A stretch of 64,000 bases of DNA from Pedobacter sp. MC2016-24 (lineage in GTDB: Bacteria > Bacteroidota > Bacteroidia > Sphingobacteriales > Sphingobacteriaceae): positions 124,001-188,000 of the forward strand of contig NZ_JADFBX010000003.1 in NCBI RefSeq assembly GCF_015223055.1. Reading direction: 5' to 3'. The notes beneath the pieces were generated by a model. It made no database searches. It was not told where the DNA came from and saw only the letters and a list, made by a program, of their open reading frames with translations. Position numbers and translations under genes: made by a program. Positions 1-9,772 of the stretch are shown piece after piece. Numbering within the stretch: position 1 is the stretch's first letter; each line of letters starts with the position of its first letter.

Positions 1-423
1 GGGCTGAAATAAAGCACCTGAATCATGTCTCCTGATAAGCCAGCGTGTCATTATATTTTGCTGTATTGGCAATCGCAATAATTGGACACTCTGCGATGAT
101 TTCTAATTTCTTCATTTGCTTTACGTATTTTTTAATTAGTCACCACCTGGGGTCTCTGCTTCAGCATTCTTGTAGTTTAGGACAAAATCGCAATAATCCA
201 GTACTAAATACGCAAAATCAAGGACATAAATTTTTTAACAGATCAGATTATTTGTTATGGTTCAAATTCATATTTCTGAATAGCAGCTGATCATTCCAAT
301 GCTCAGTTTACCTAACTATATGATTTGCGATTGTCCGTACTGGTGTCGGAGCAGGTTGCAACTAAAGATTTAATTATCGATCTTTTCGCCGAAAAATAAA
401 TCTTTTCTATAGGTTAAACATAT
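1..423. other. Intergenic region upstream of the GH2 gene
   Basis: No convincing gene is visible. The only open frame (45-290, GTG start, 81 codons) has a composition unlike its neighbours and no recognisable domain. The last 60 bases before the GH2 start are A/T-rich, as expected for a Bacteroidota promoter and leader, but I found no clean TAnnTTTG box. Confidence 0.4.
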
Positions 424-2874
424 ATGAACATTAGAAAAAATACATATAAGGGGGCCGGACTCAAGCTTCTGGTCGCTTCTTTTTTTGCCGTACTTTCTGT
501 TTATGGCCAAAGCCGCCAGGAGATTGCCTTAACAGAAAACTGGAAGTTTTACCGGGGTAAAAATGAACAGGCTTTTGAAAAAACATTTAACGACCGGAGC
601 TGGAAAACCGTAACAGTCCCGCACGATTGGGCCATTTCTGGTCCATTTGACAAAGAGATTGACAAACAAATGGTCACCATTACACAGAACGGTGAAACAA
701 GACCATCAGAAAAAACCGGTAGAACAGGGGCCCTTCCCTATACCGGCGAAGGCTGGTACCGCAATAACTTCATCGTGCCCTCGCTAAAAAAAGGGCAGCG
801 TACCTTACTGTTATTTGACGGCGCCATGAGCGAACCACGTGTTTACTTCAATGGTAAGCTGGTTGGTCAATGGAATTACGGTTACAACAGCTTTTATCTG
901 GATGTGACCGGACAAGCATTGCCTGGCGAAATGAATACGCTGGCCGTACATTTGTCAAACCGGCCGAAATCCTCGCGCTGGTATCCTGGAGCAGGTCTTT
1001 ACCGCAATGTGCATTTGATTGTGAAGGATGAACAAAGTATCGGGCAATGGGGCGTTTCCATTACCACGCCGGTAATCGAGGCCAGAATTTCCAAAGTAAA
1101 TATCAAAACTAAAGTAACTGGTAATAACCTGCGTCTGGTTACACAAATACTCGATCGTGAAGGTAAAGAATTGATTGTTCAAAGTACAGATCAGCAATTT
1201 GGTCATGAGTTTGAGCAAAACATTCCCGTAGCAGATCCAAAACTATGGAGTCCTGAAAGTCCATATTTGTATACAGCAGTTTCCAGGGTATACGAAGGAA
1301 CGGAGTTGAAAGATGAAGTGAAAACCCGTTTCGGCATTCGCGAAATCCGCTATGAGGCGAATAAGGGATTTAGCCTGAACGGAAAGGTCCGTAAATTTAA
1401 AGGCGTCTGCCTGCATCACGATCTTGGTCCACTGGGGGCAGCGATCAATACTGCAGCGCTCAGAAGGCAATTGACCATCCTGAAAGATATGGGTTGTGAT
1501 GCAATCCGGAGTTCACACAATATGCCTTCACCAGAGCAGCTGGAACTGTGCGACGAGCTAGGTTTCATGTTCCTGGCAGAGAGTTTTGACGAATGGGCAA
1601 AACCTAAGGTAGAAAACGGATACCACCTTTATTTCAATACCGATGCAGAAAAAGATGTGGTCAACCTGGTTCGGGCGAACCGCAATCACCCGAGTATTGT
1701 CATGTGGAGTTCCGGGAATGAAGTTCCGGATCAATTTGGTCCGGAAGGGGTTAAAAGAGCCAAATGGTTGCAGGATATTTTTCATCGGGAAGATCCAACC
1801 CGTCCGGTTACTGTGGGCATGGACCAGGTCAAAGCGACTATGGCTTCTGGATTTGCAGCCTTATTGGATATACCAGGGCTTAATTACCGGCTTCCTTTAT
1901 ACCCCGACGCGTATAAGGCTTTTCCGCAAGGATTTATTCTGGGATCAGAAACCGCTTCTACCGTGAGTTCGCGTGGGATTTATCAATTTCCGGTAGTGAT
2001 AGGTAAAAATGTCCGGCATCCAGATTTACAAAGTTCATCGTATGATGTAGAATGCTGCTCCTGGTCTAATCTTCCTGATGACGACTTTATTATGCAGGAT
2101 GATATGCCATGGGTAATCGGCGAATTTGTCTGGACTGGTTTCGATTATCTGGGCGAACCTACTCCGTATGATGAGCAATGGCCATCCAGAAGTTCTTATT
2201 TCGGAATCTGTGACCTGGCTGGTATACCAAAGGACAGGTATTATTTATACCGTAGTCGCTGGAATACCGAAAAGCCTACCTTACATATCCTGCCGCATTG
2301 GAATTGGGCGGGTAGGGAAGGTCAGGTTACCCCTGTATTTGTTTACACCAGTTATGACAGTGCTGAACTGTTTTTGAACGGTAAGAGCCTGGGCATACGG
2401 AAAAAAAATAAAACCAGTCCTCAAGACCGTTACCGTCTCATGTGGAATGATGTCAAATATGTAGCAGGCACTTTGAAAGTGGTAGCTTATGACAGCACCG
2501 GCCGTGCCGTAGCAGAGGAGCAGGTTGTAACCGCAGGTACACCGCATAAAATTGTGATGGAAACCGACCGGAACGAGATTACAGCAGATGGTAAAGACAT
2601 CTATTACGTAACGGTGTCTGTAGTGGATAAAGATGGTAATCCATGTCCTACAGCGACTACGCAGCTCAAATTTAACGTGACAGGAGCAGGTATTTTCAAA
2701 GCGGTCTGTAATGGCGATGCCACTTCGCTAGAAAGTTTTGAATTGCCAACGATGAAGCTTTTTAGCGGGAAACTGGTTGTACTTGTTCAATCAACCAAAA
2801 ACGCGGGAACAATGAACTTGAGCATCAGCGGTAAAGGGCTGAAAGGAGGACAGATCAGTCTGCAATCCAGATAG
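424..2874 (+). CDS. Secreted GH2 beta-galactosidase-like glycoside hydrolase
   Basis: Retaining glycoside hydrolase of family GH2, 816 residues, exported to the periplasm or surface. A signal peptide occupies about residues 1-29 (ends VYGQS). A sugar-binding jelly-roll domain follows to about 200, an Ig-like domain to about 305, then the TIM barrel. The general acid/base is E433 in the SSGNEVPD motif and the nucleophile is E567 in the WVIGEFVWTGFDYLGEP motif. After about residue 625 come an Ig-like domain typical of beta-galactosidases (DUF4982-like) and a C-terminal invasin/Ig-like domain (about 700-810). The length and domain order match Bacteroidota GalB-type enzymes. The aglycone specificity cannot be read from sequence; beta-galactosidase is more likely than beta-glucuronidase or beta-mannosidase. 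It stands alone with no SusCD partner next to it. Confidence 0.88.
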   Translation: MNIRKNTYKGAGLKLLVASFFAVLSVYGQSRQEIALTENWKFYRGKNEQAFEKTFNDRSWKTVTVPHDWAISGPFDKEIDKQMVTITQNGETRPSEKTGRTGALPYTGEGWYRNNFIVPSLKKGQRTLLLFDGAMSEPRVYFNGKLVGQWNYGYNSFYLDVTGQALPGEMNTLAVHLSNRPKSSRWYPGAGLYRNVHLIVKDEQSIGQWGVSITTPVIEARISKVNIKTKVTGNNLRLVTQILDREGKELIVQSTDQQFGHEFEQNIPVADPKLWSPESPYLYTAVSRVYEGTELKDEVKTRFGIREIRYEANKGFSLNGKVRKFKGVCLHHDLGPLGAAINTAALRRQLTILKDMGCDAIRSSHNMPSPEQLELCDELGFMFLAESFDEWAKPKVENGYHLYFNTDAEKDVVNLVRANRNHPSIVMWSSGNEVPDQFGPEGVKRAKWLQDIFHREDPTRPVTVGMDQVKATMASGFAALLDIPGLNYRLPLYPDAYKAFPQGFILGSETASTVSSRGIYQFPVVIGKNVRHPDLQSSSYDVECCSWSNLPDDDFIMQDDMPWVIGEFVWTGFDYLGEPTPYDEQWPSRSSYFGICDLAGIPKDRYYLYRSRWNTEKPTLHILPHWNWAGREGQVTPVFVYTSYDSAELFLNGKSLGIRKKNKTSPQDRYRLMWNDVKYVAGTLKVVAYDSTGRAVAEEQVVTAGTPHKIVMETDRNEITADGKDIYYVTVSVVDKDGNPCPTATTQLKFNVTGAGIFKAVCNGDATSLESFELPTMKLFSGKLVVLVQSTKNAGTMNLSISGKGLKGGQISLQSR

Positions 2875-2907
2875 CGTAATCTTGAAATAGGCATTTACGA
2901 CCTGATG

Positions 2908-3237
2908 CTATGGTATAAACGTACCTAGCAAAAGAAATGCACCTACTGCGGCAATCACAAACGCCCAGTACTGCATTTTGATAAAAAAAAGAGAATGGTC
3001 TGGCTTAAACAGGAATTCCTGCCCTGATTGCTTATCAATCATTACCCTGTTTTTATCTGCTGAATTGAATTTGTTCCCTATAAACCAAACGGCCGCCGCG
3101 GCAGCAAAGCTGCCAATGCATGGACCTAAAAAAAGCGTAGTAGGAAAAAGCTTCCAGAAAACGACACTTATTACTCCAACTATTGCAATAGTAATGAAGG
3201 GAACTAAAAAACCATAACCTTTCCAAATAATGAACAT
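2908..3237 (-). CDS. Small integral membrane protein of unknown function
   Basis: A 109-residue protein with three hydrophobic segments (about residues 8-28, 33-54 and 86-107) and a short charged cytoplasmic or periplasmic stretch (about 56-84) rich in Lys and Asp. The ATG start is the first in the frame. It is convergent with the GH2 gene, with a 33-base gap. I do not recognise a named family. Clean membrane-segment periodicity and a biased composition support a real gene. Confidence 0.65.
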   Translation of the reverse strand: MFIIWKGYGFLVPFITIAIVGVISVVFWKLFPTTLFLGPCIGSFAAAAAVWFIGNKFNSADKNRVMIDKQSGQEFLFKPDHSLFFIKMQYWAFVIAAVGAFLLLGTFIP

Positions 3238-3543
3238 AAGCGTTTGTGATATAATTTAAGGCGTAATGATGCTTCGTAGTTACTAACAAAACTCCAGCCA
3301 AAAGATTGCCGGAACTTCGGATGGTATACTCGAAATATGATATCCTTCAAATGGATTGAATAGAGATCGCGTTTGCACCCTAATAAATGACAGATTAACC
3401 AATTGCCTTGATTGAAGTTCGTAATCGTTGAACAGAATTGATGTTCATATTGCAGTAAATGTAGTTTGCGCTTTCTTTAATTTTAATTGGGGCTTCAGGT
3501 AAATAACAAGAATTTTACATAACTTTAAAAATTATTTAAAACT
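3238..3543. other. Intergenic region between membrane protein gene and ECF sigma gene
   Basis: A 306-base A/T-rich stretch between divergent genes, expected to hold both promoters. A TAACTTTA sequence at 3520-3527 resembles a degenerate -7 box just upstream of the sigma gene. No ORF or strong hairpin is visible. Confidence 0.4.
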
Positions 3544-4143
3544 TTGGCCCTAAGACCTGTTCATAACGAAGCTACTTTACTTGCGTTAGTCGCGAAGGGG
3601 GATCAGCGTGCATTTAGTAACCTTTTTGACGCCTACTTCAGGCAATTGGGAGAATATGTCTATAAGCTCACAGAATCAATTGAAGTTACGGAAGAAATTG
3701 TACATGATGTTTTTATAAAGATTTGGCTTAAGAAAGAAATACTTGTTGATCTGGACAATTTCAGCCATTACTTATTTATCTTATCCAAACATCAAACACT
3801 AAATCACCTCCGGAAAAAGGCTAATGATGAAGTTCGGCAGTTGGAATGGCTAAAAGACTTCAAAGAAGAAACTTACATGATGGATGATTATCCAATTATT
3901 GAAGAATATCGGATATTAATGGATGCGGCGGTTGAAAAATTACCTCCACAGCAGAAAAAAGTTTATAAATTAAGTAGAGAAGGTCGATTAAAACATGATG
4001 AGATTGCTAAAATTTTAAATATTTCCCCAGAAACAGTTAAGAAGCATATTAAACTTGCACTTCGATCTATAAAAAACGAGTTGTCATCTAAAAATGATGC
4101 TGTTGTTGTATTGGTTTTATCTACTCCATTATTTTTTTTGTAA
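3544..4143 (+). CDS. FecI-like ECF RNA polymerase sigma factor (locus A)
   Basis: ECF sigma-70 factor of the Bacteroidota FecI type, 199 residues. Region 2 spans about residues 20-90 (ends in the KHQTLNHLRKK helix) and the region 4 helix-turn-helix spans about 130-185 (LPPQQKKVYKLSREG, then HDEIAKILNISPETVKKHI). A hydrophobic tail follows. The start is TTG: an in-frame stop at 3526-3528 leaves TTG at 3544 as the only usual start codon that keeps region 2. It heads a same-strand series of anti-sigma factor, SusC and SusD. By family knowledge it is held by the FecR protein and released when the cognate STN-SusC binds substrate. Confidence 0.9.
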   Translation: MALRPVHNEATLLALVAKGDQRAFSNLFDAYFRQLGEYVYKLTESIEVTEEIVHDVFIKIWLKKEILVDLDNFSHYLFILSKHQTLNHLRKKANDEVRQLEWLKDFKEETYMMDDYPIIEEYRILMDAAVEKLPPQQKKVYKLSREGRLKHDEIAKILNISPETVKKHIKLALRSIKNELSSKNDAVVVLVLSTPLFFL

Positions 4144-4161
4144 ATAAATAAAATTTCTTTA

Positions 4162-4200
4162 CCCCTTTTTTTTAATCAATGTGTCTTTAGTATTAAGATG
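4162..4200 (+). promoter_or_regulatory. T-rich TGTCTT element between sigma and anti-sigma genes (locus A)
   Basis: A C4-T8 run, then TGTCTTTAG at 4182-4190, 43 bases before the anti-sigma start. The same arrangement (T-run, TGTCTT, 41-49 bases, FecR start) occurs in the two other sigma/anti-sigma junctions of this window. It may be an internal promoter or a translation-control element; the role is inference. Confidence 0.4.
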
Positions 4201-4230
4201 GCATCAATTTAAGATGCTGTTGTAAAGATC

Positions 4231-5421
4231 ATGATGCAAAAAAATCGTATAGACAATCTGTTCCAAAAGTATTTTGATAAGACTGCAAGCCCTGAGGAGC
4301 GTAGTGAATTGATGTCTATGATCAATGAGCTGAGTTCCGATGAGGAATTGCTAAAGCTGATGGAAGACACGTACGAAGGTTTCGTACCCCAGCACAATCC
4401 ATTTGTCCTGGGTAAAAAGGAACAAATATTTCAAAAAATTCAAGTTAGTATAGATAATGCGGAGCATAAAAGCAGTCTGACTAAAGTGGTCCTTAACAAC
4501 AAATGGTTTAAATACGCAGTTGCTGCTTCTGTAACGATCTTTATTGGAATTGCAGCCTACTTCTTCACCTACCATCCCAAAGACACGCAAACCCTGGTCA
4601 CCGATTTCAATCCCGGAGGTAATAAAGCCGTGTTGACATTAAGTAATGGCGCAACCATTATTTTGGATAATGCTAAAAATGGTCAGTTAACCAGCCAGGG
4701 AGGTACCGCCGTGAATAAAGCAAATGATGGGGAGATTATTTACGATGCTTCACAGTTTCCACAAACAGAAACCGGAGTAAAACCGGCTTATAATACAATC
4801 ACAACACCTAAAGGAGGGCAGTATAAGGTCGTGCTGGCTGATGGTACCAGAGCCTGGCTAAATTCAGTATCTTCAATTAGTTTTCCAACTTCATTTAATG
4901 GTAAAGAGCGACAGGTAGAGATTACCGGAGAGGTTTATTTTGAAGTCGCCAAAAATAAAAACAAACCCTTTCTAGTCAAAGCAGCCAATCAGCTGGTTGA
5001 AGTTTTAGGCACACATTTTAACATCAATAGCTACAATGACGAGCCAGATATTAAAACCACATTGCTGGAAGGATCTGTTCAAATACGCCGTTTAAATAGT
5101 AACTTTTCAGCCCTTCTTTATCCAGGCCAACAGGGTGTCACCAGATCTTCAGGACCGATTCATGTTCAACATGTTGATATTGAGCAAGTCATTGCCTGGA
5201 AAAATGGTATGTTTCAGATCAACGATGCCAGTATAGCAAGCCTGATGCGCCAGGCCTCCAGGTGGTATAATGTTGATATTGAATATGAAGGTAAAATCCC
5301 GGATAGAAAATTTTCAGGAAAGATCAAACGGGATGTTAAGGCCTCAGAGTTTTTGCAAATGCTCAGTTATTTTAATTTGCATTTCAGTGTAGAAGGACAA
5401 AAAATCATCATAAAAAATTAA
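4231..5421 (+). CDS. FecR-family anti-sigma factor (locus A)
   Basis: Inner-membrane anti-sigma regulator, 396 residues. The cytoplasmic N-terminal part (1-90) begins with the leader typical of Bacteroidota FecR proteins (LFQKYFDKTASPEERSEL). One membrane segment follows at about 92-112. The periplasmic FecR domain contains TTPKGGQYKVVLADGTRAWLN, GEVYFEVAKN and VLGTHFNINSY, and a C-terminal STN-like DUF4974 domain lies at about 320-396. It is expected to bind the sigma factor encoded 87 bases upstream and to receive a signal from the STN domain of the SusC encoded downstream. An ATG pair sits at 4231; the first is used here. Confidence 0.92.
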   Translation: MMQKNRIDNLFQKYFDKTASPEERSELMSMINELSSDEELLKLMEDTYEGFVPQHNPFVLGKKEQIFQKIQVSIDNAEHKSSLTKVVLNNKWFKYAVAASVTIFIGIAAYFFTYHPKDTQTLVTDFNPGGNKAVLTLSNGATIILDNAKNGQLTSQGGTAVNKANDGEIIYDASQFPQTETGVKPAYNTITTPKGGQYKVVLADGTRAWLNSVSSISFPTSFNGKERQVEITGEVYFEVAKNKNKPFLVKAANQLVEVLGTHFNINSYNDEPDIKTTLLEGSVQIRRLNSNFSALLYPGQQGVTRSSGPIHVQHVDIEQVIAWKNGMFQINDASIASLMRQASRWYNVDIEYEGKIPDRKFSGKIKRDVKASEFLQMLSYFNLHFSVEGQKIIIKN

Positions 5422-5539
5422 ATCCAGATCATTTTACAACCTAATTCACAGAATTATTCAACTAAACAATTAAAGATGGAAAAATTTTACAACTAAACCG
5501 AAATCAATGGATCACCACAAACAGGTTGCCTGGAAAAAT

Positions 5540-5567
5540 CCGGACAAGTGTTGCAGTACTTGCCCGG
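5540..5567 (+). promoter_or_regulatory. Leader hairpin upstream of locus A susC
   Basis: Stem of 10 positions (CCGGACAAGT with ACTTGCCCGG, one A/C mismatch) around the 8-base loop GTTGCAGT. It ends 73 bases before the susC start. There is no T-run, so it is not a classical terminator. Similar hairpins of 28-29 bases lie 60 and 69 bases before the other two ECF-controlled susC genes. Confidence 0.55.
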
Positions 5568-5640
5568 TTAATATTTAGGTTACCCATCAAAAAGAATTCG
5601 CAATTCGAGTATCAACGTTTAACCCAAACCTTACAAAAGT

Positions 5641-8600
5641 ATGCATTTAAATGGTTTATGTAAACCCTTACCAGGGGTATTCCGGCCAATGGCTAAAAAA
5701 CTAACCCTACTAATCACCATAGCCTTTTCAATAGTATACACCAAAAGCTATAGTCAAATCACCATTCACGAGAAGAATGTTGAAATTCAAAAAATATTTA
5801 AGTCCATAGAACAGCAATCCAAATTCACCTTTCTATACGATAGTAAAGATATCAAGGATGTACCTAACATCACTATAGATGTCGATAATGCTTCAATTCA
5901 GGATGCCTTGAGCCAGACTTTCAAGGGCCTTTCACTAACGTATAAAATTATTGCGCAAACAATCTTGGTTAAACAAGAACCGAAAAAGCCTGAAAATCTA
6001 CCCCCAGGCCCAGCCCAGCAGAAAAAAGGTATGCTGTTCATTAAAGGTACGGTCATGGATCAAAATCTGCTGCCGCTGAAGGATGTCATGATCAAAGAGC
6101 TGAAGCTCGGTTTTAAAACGCTTTCCAACGCTATGGGTGATTTCACCATTCAGTCTGGAACCTCCGGTACAATCGTTGTATCAGCTCCAGGTTTTGCCAA
6201 ACAAACGATCAGCTATGCTGATACGACGTTTCTTGAAATTAATTTGCAAAAAGATGGTATGGAAAGTATTGATTTATCTGAGGTGCAAATACAGCGCTTA
6301 AACGAGATTAAAGCCAATCCTACCAAATTTATCAACATGGAGAACCGCAATTACATGAATCTTGCACAGGTATTGCAAGGAACCATTCCCGGATTGAGTT
6401 TACAGATTGTCAATACCAGTGTTAAAACAGTCACCAGTGTAGATGCCTATGTTTATAGAGATGGTAACACACCTGTACTTGCGTTCAGAAGGTTTTCGGT
6501 AGAAGATTTTTTAGCACGTGAAGGTAGGGTACAAGGGCAGAAGATCATTGACCTGCTCTTAAAAGGGAGTAATGTACCCAAAGCGATTACAGATCTCTAT
6601 CACATCAATACCATCACTACAGTCACCAATGTTTTAGTGCCGGAGATCAGGGGAGCCAATAATTTTGGCAGTAATACCTCAAATATGCTTGTGGTTATTG
6701 ACGGTTTCCCACAAGATGGTTTTCCTGCCAATTACCCGATGACCAATGTTGAATCTATTGAGGTGATTAAAGATCCAAAGGAATTAATTAAGTGGGGTTC
6801 CAGGGCTGCTGGAGGTGCCATTTTGATCAGGTCTAAAGCAGCCAAGGCCGGAAGGCTGGACATTAATTATTCTGCTAATTTTTATTACGCTCCGGCACCG
6901 GCATACAATAGGGAAAAATTGAAACTGGCCAATACGGCTACCTATTTAGAATACCTTAACGATCCTGGTTTGTCGCTTAATAATGGGGCCACTCCTTTTG
7001 GCGTATCTCCCGCAAAGCAACTGGTGAGTCAAAAAAGACTAAATCAGATCACTCAGGCTCAGTTTCAAACGCAATGGGACTCGCTGGCACGACTGGATAA
7101 TGAAAGTCAGGTAAATATGCTTCAGCAAAATTCATTTACTCAAAACCATGGCCTAACGGTCAGCGGGGGTACAAAGGCTTATAAGTTTACAGGTATGGCT
7201 AATTACATCACAGGGCAGGACAACAGCCTGGGTAGTAAAAAGAGTGAATACACTTTCGGGCTGAATAATAATTTTAGCCTTTTAAAAAACAAACTTAATA
7301 TCCGCTGGCTTGTCAATTTTTCAGATGCGAAAAACAAATCCGGATATACCTTGTCTCCAACAAATCTTGGAATAGATCCCTATCAGATGCTTTTAGATGA
7401 CAGGGGAAATTACGTTTACGATTATACCGTACTATCGGCCGATGCCAACAAGAAGATTGTAGGACTTGGATATAAAGATTATGGTGTCAATTTGCTCCAG
7501 GATGCAAGAATTAATGATCTTTCATCAAGAGTAATTAATAAACAATCCAACTTAAATCTAAGTTGGCAATTGTTACCTGGGCTGTCATTTGCAACATCAT
7601 TTTTATATAAGCATCGAAATACAAACAACCGGACTTTATATGCTGCCGAGTCGAGCTATTCCAGGCAGTTGGTAGATAGATACGGGCAATTGAGCAGTAA
7701 AGGCGTAAATTTTTATGTTCCATATGGTGATATCCTGCAGGAAAGCGACAGGATTTATGAAGAACTCAACCTCAGGTCCGCGCTGTCTTACAGCAAAGTA
7801 TTTGGCAAACACAGCATTGGTGTAACCTTGGGCGGCGGTGCTGCTGCGGTCTCAAGCAGCAGCCCTGCCAATACTGCCTTATATGGTTATAACTCATCAA
7901 CCAAAACCAGTACGCCGGTTTATTTACCAACGTATCCCTCCACAAATGCAGCTATAACTAACTTTTATTCTTTATTTGCAGGTGCCTCGTCTACCATGTA
8001 TCCCAATGGTTTAACACAGCCATTATCAGGAGATACATCCGTTAACCGTAACCTAAATGGGAATCTGTCGCTGATGTACGGGTTCGCCAATAGAATAAGC
8101 GTATCAGGTAGTTATCTTAATGTTTTAAATCCCCTTTACGGACAGTCTGCTAAATATTCTACGCAAAAATCTTATAGCGGTGATGTAACGGGTCGCATAG
8201 TTAAAGACTGGAACAGTGTTTTAAAAGATGTTTTGATCTCTGTTGGAACCACTGGCATCAAAATGCCAGATTTGCCTGCACAGTATAGTAACCGAAGGTA
8301 TTTGCAAACTTATTTTAACAATTATACCATTTGGGTAAATGGGGCCACGCCTACACAGCAGCAAGGGCAGAGCTCTAAGCTGATTTATCAAAAACTGGCC
8401 CTGGCCTTGGCAGACAGTTCACTCGTTATCAACGGGGCTTACAACACACAAACCAATCAAGGCAACCTGGAAACCAACAACACCGTAAATGCAAAAAGCA
8501 ATGAAACCAGAAAACTAAATTACCTAAGCGGTGGATTGGATCTGTTTTTGAGAAAGAAGCTCCTTAATTTTCACCTGAACTATGGAAGATCACCCGAAGG

Positions 8601-9768
8601 CGAATCACAATACAACGGGAGTTTTAACTACAACATTGCCCGTGAAAGCTATTTTAAATCCAACACAATCAATGATCTTGAGGTTAGTGCACTCCTTCAG
8701 GACATCAGTGCCTATCAGGGGTTTTCCATCATGACGGCAACCAACATTGCCACCGGTGGTTCTTTTAGTCAGGCCACAAACAGCGATTTTAGTCAGCTGC
8801 CTGCAGCCAGCAAAATATTTGAACTTCATGGTAAAATTGGCTTGGTTGATAATAAATACAGCATGGATCTGCGTTATTATGATCAGAATTCGGCGGGTGT
8901 AAGCAACAACCTATCGGTGTTGACGGATCCGAGTACAGGTCTTTCCACGCAGGTCAGCTACAGCAGCATTACCAATAGGGGGATAGAGCTTTTTATGAAT
9001 GCCAACCTGGTTAAAACCAATAATTTTAATTACAACATTACCCTGAATGGTGCGCTCAACAGAAATATTGCTAAAAATGTACCAATAACGCGTTTTACTG
9101 CGACCAATAGCTATACAACTGTGGCAAGGGAAGGTTACGATGTGAGTAATATCTGGTCTACAAAATGGGCCGGATTGAATTCAGAGGGTGATCCTCAGAT
9201 CTACGATAAAAATGGAAACATTACCGCTACGATAGACAGTGCTACCATTGCTTCGTCCTTATTCTATCAAGGTGTAACCAAAGCCCCCTATACCGGTGGA
9301 TTGATCCAGGAAGTCAGGGTAAAGCAGTTTTTTGCCCGTGTAGCCCTTACCTTTAATTTAGGGTACGTTATGCGCTATTATTTGCCTTACCCTGGATATG
9401 ATGGGGAAAATAGCAGTCTGATTGCCGACAGGTGGCGCAATCCTGGAGATGAACAGCGCACGGATGTGCCGAAAATCAGCTCATCCGGCTCTAACAGCTA
9501 CCGTGAATTTGTCACCCGATATTCAAGCAATGGAATCTTACCCGCCGATAACATTCGTTTGCAGGAGGTTATGCTGGGTTTTAGCCTGCCAAACAATTAC
9601 CTTAAAAAATATGGCTTAAGTTATTTTGTGATGACTTTCCAGGTGCAAAATCTCGCTTACTGGGCAAAAAATAAGTATAAAATAGATCCTGCAACCATCA
9701 GCCAGGACGGACGGATCGGAAGTCCACTGGCAAAAATCTATTCATGTAACATAAGTGTTAATTTTTAA
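5641..9768 (+). CDS. STN-domain SusC/RagA-type TonB-dependent receptor, divergent (locus A)
   Basis: Outer-membrane TonB-dependent importer of 1375 residues. The N-terminal leader has the long form common in Bacteroidota ECF-linked receptors, with the hydrophobic export segment at about 17-38. An STN signalling domain follows (about 43-115; EIQKIFKSIEQQSKFTFLYD), then a carboxypeptidase-regulatory-like domain (about 132-205), plug and a 22-strand barrel ending in ISVNF. The plug is unusual. The usual RIRG...PLYVIDG signature is replaced by about 100 extra residues (about 270-350) before NMLVVIDGFPQDGF, and the following DASATAIYGSRGANG motif is changed to DPKELIKWGSRAAGGAILI. The substrate is unknown; the neighbours suggest a peptide or protein-derived ligand. 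Confidence 0.88.
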   Translation: MHLNGLCKPLPGVFRPMAKKLTLLITIAFSIVYTKSYSQITIHEKNVEIQKIFKSIEQQSKFTFLYDSKDIKDVPNITIDVDNASIQDALSQTFKGLSLTYKIIAQTILVKQEPKKPENLPPGPAQQKKGMLFIKGTVMDQNLLPLKDVMIKELKLGFKTLSNAMGDFTIQSGTSGTIVVSAPGFAKQTISYADTTFLEINLQKDGMESIDLSEVQIQRLNEIKANPTKFINMENRNYMNLAQVLQGTIPGLSLQIVNTSVKTVTSVDAYVYRDGNTPVLAFRRFSVEDFLAREGRVQGQKIIDLLLKGSNVPKAITDLYHINTITTVTNVLVPEIRGANNFGSNTSNMLVVIDGFPQDGFPANYPMTNVESIEVIKDPKELIKWGSRAAGGAILIRSKAAKAGRLDINYSANFYYAPAPAYNREKLKLANTATYLEYLNDPGLSLNNGATPFGVSPAKQLVSQKRLNQITQAQFQTQWDSLARLDNESQVNMLQQNSFTQNHGLTVSGGTKAYKFTGMANYITGQDNSLGSKKSEYTFGLNNNFSLLKNKLNIRWLVNFSDAKNKSGYTLSPTNLGIDPYQMLLDDRGNYVYDYTVLSADANKKIVGLGYKDYGVNLLQDARINDLSSRVINKQSNLNLSWQLLPGLSFATSFLYKHRNTNNRTLYAAESSYSRQLVDRYGQLSSKGVNFYVPYGDILQESDRIYEELNLRSALSYSKVFGKHSIGVTLGGGAAAVSSSSPANTALYGYNSSTKTSTPVYLPTYPSTNAAITNFYSLFAGASSTMYPNGLTQPLSGDTSVNRNLNGNLSLMYGFANRISVSGSYLNVLNPLYGQSAKYSTQKSYSGDVTGRIVKDWNSVLKDVLISVGTTGIKMPDLPAQYSNRRYLQTYFNNYTIWVNGATPTQQQGQSSKLIYQKLALALADSSLVINGAYNTQTNQGNLETNNTVNAKSNETRKLNYLSGGLDLFLRKKLLNFHLNYGRSPEGESQYNGSFNYNIARESYFKSNTINDLEVSALLQDISAYQGFSIMTATNIATGGSFSQATNSDFSQLPAASKIFELHGKIGLVDNKYSMDLRYYDQNSAGVSNNLSVLTDPSTGLSTQVSYSSITNRGIELFMNANLVKTNNFNYNITLNGALNRNIAKNVPITRFTATNSYTTVAREGYDVSNIWSTKWAGLNSEGDPQIYDKNGNITATIDSATIASSLFYQGVTKAPYTGGLIQEVRVKQFFARVALTFNLGYVMRYYLPYPGYDGENSSLIADRWRNPGDEQRTDVPKISSSGSNSYREFVTRYSSNGILPADNIRLQEVMLGFSLPNNYLKKYGLSYFVMTFQVQNLAYWAKNKYKIDPATISQDGRIGSPLAKIYSCNISVNF

Positions 9769-9772
9769 AATT

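Noticed and set aside
45..290. 81-codon frame with GTG start
   Set aside because: No recognisable domain, no upstream signals, composition unlike coding neighbours.
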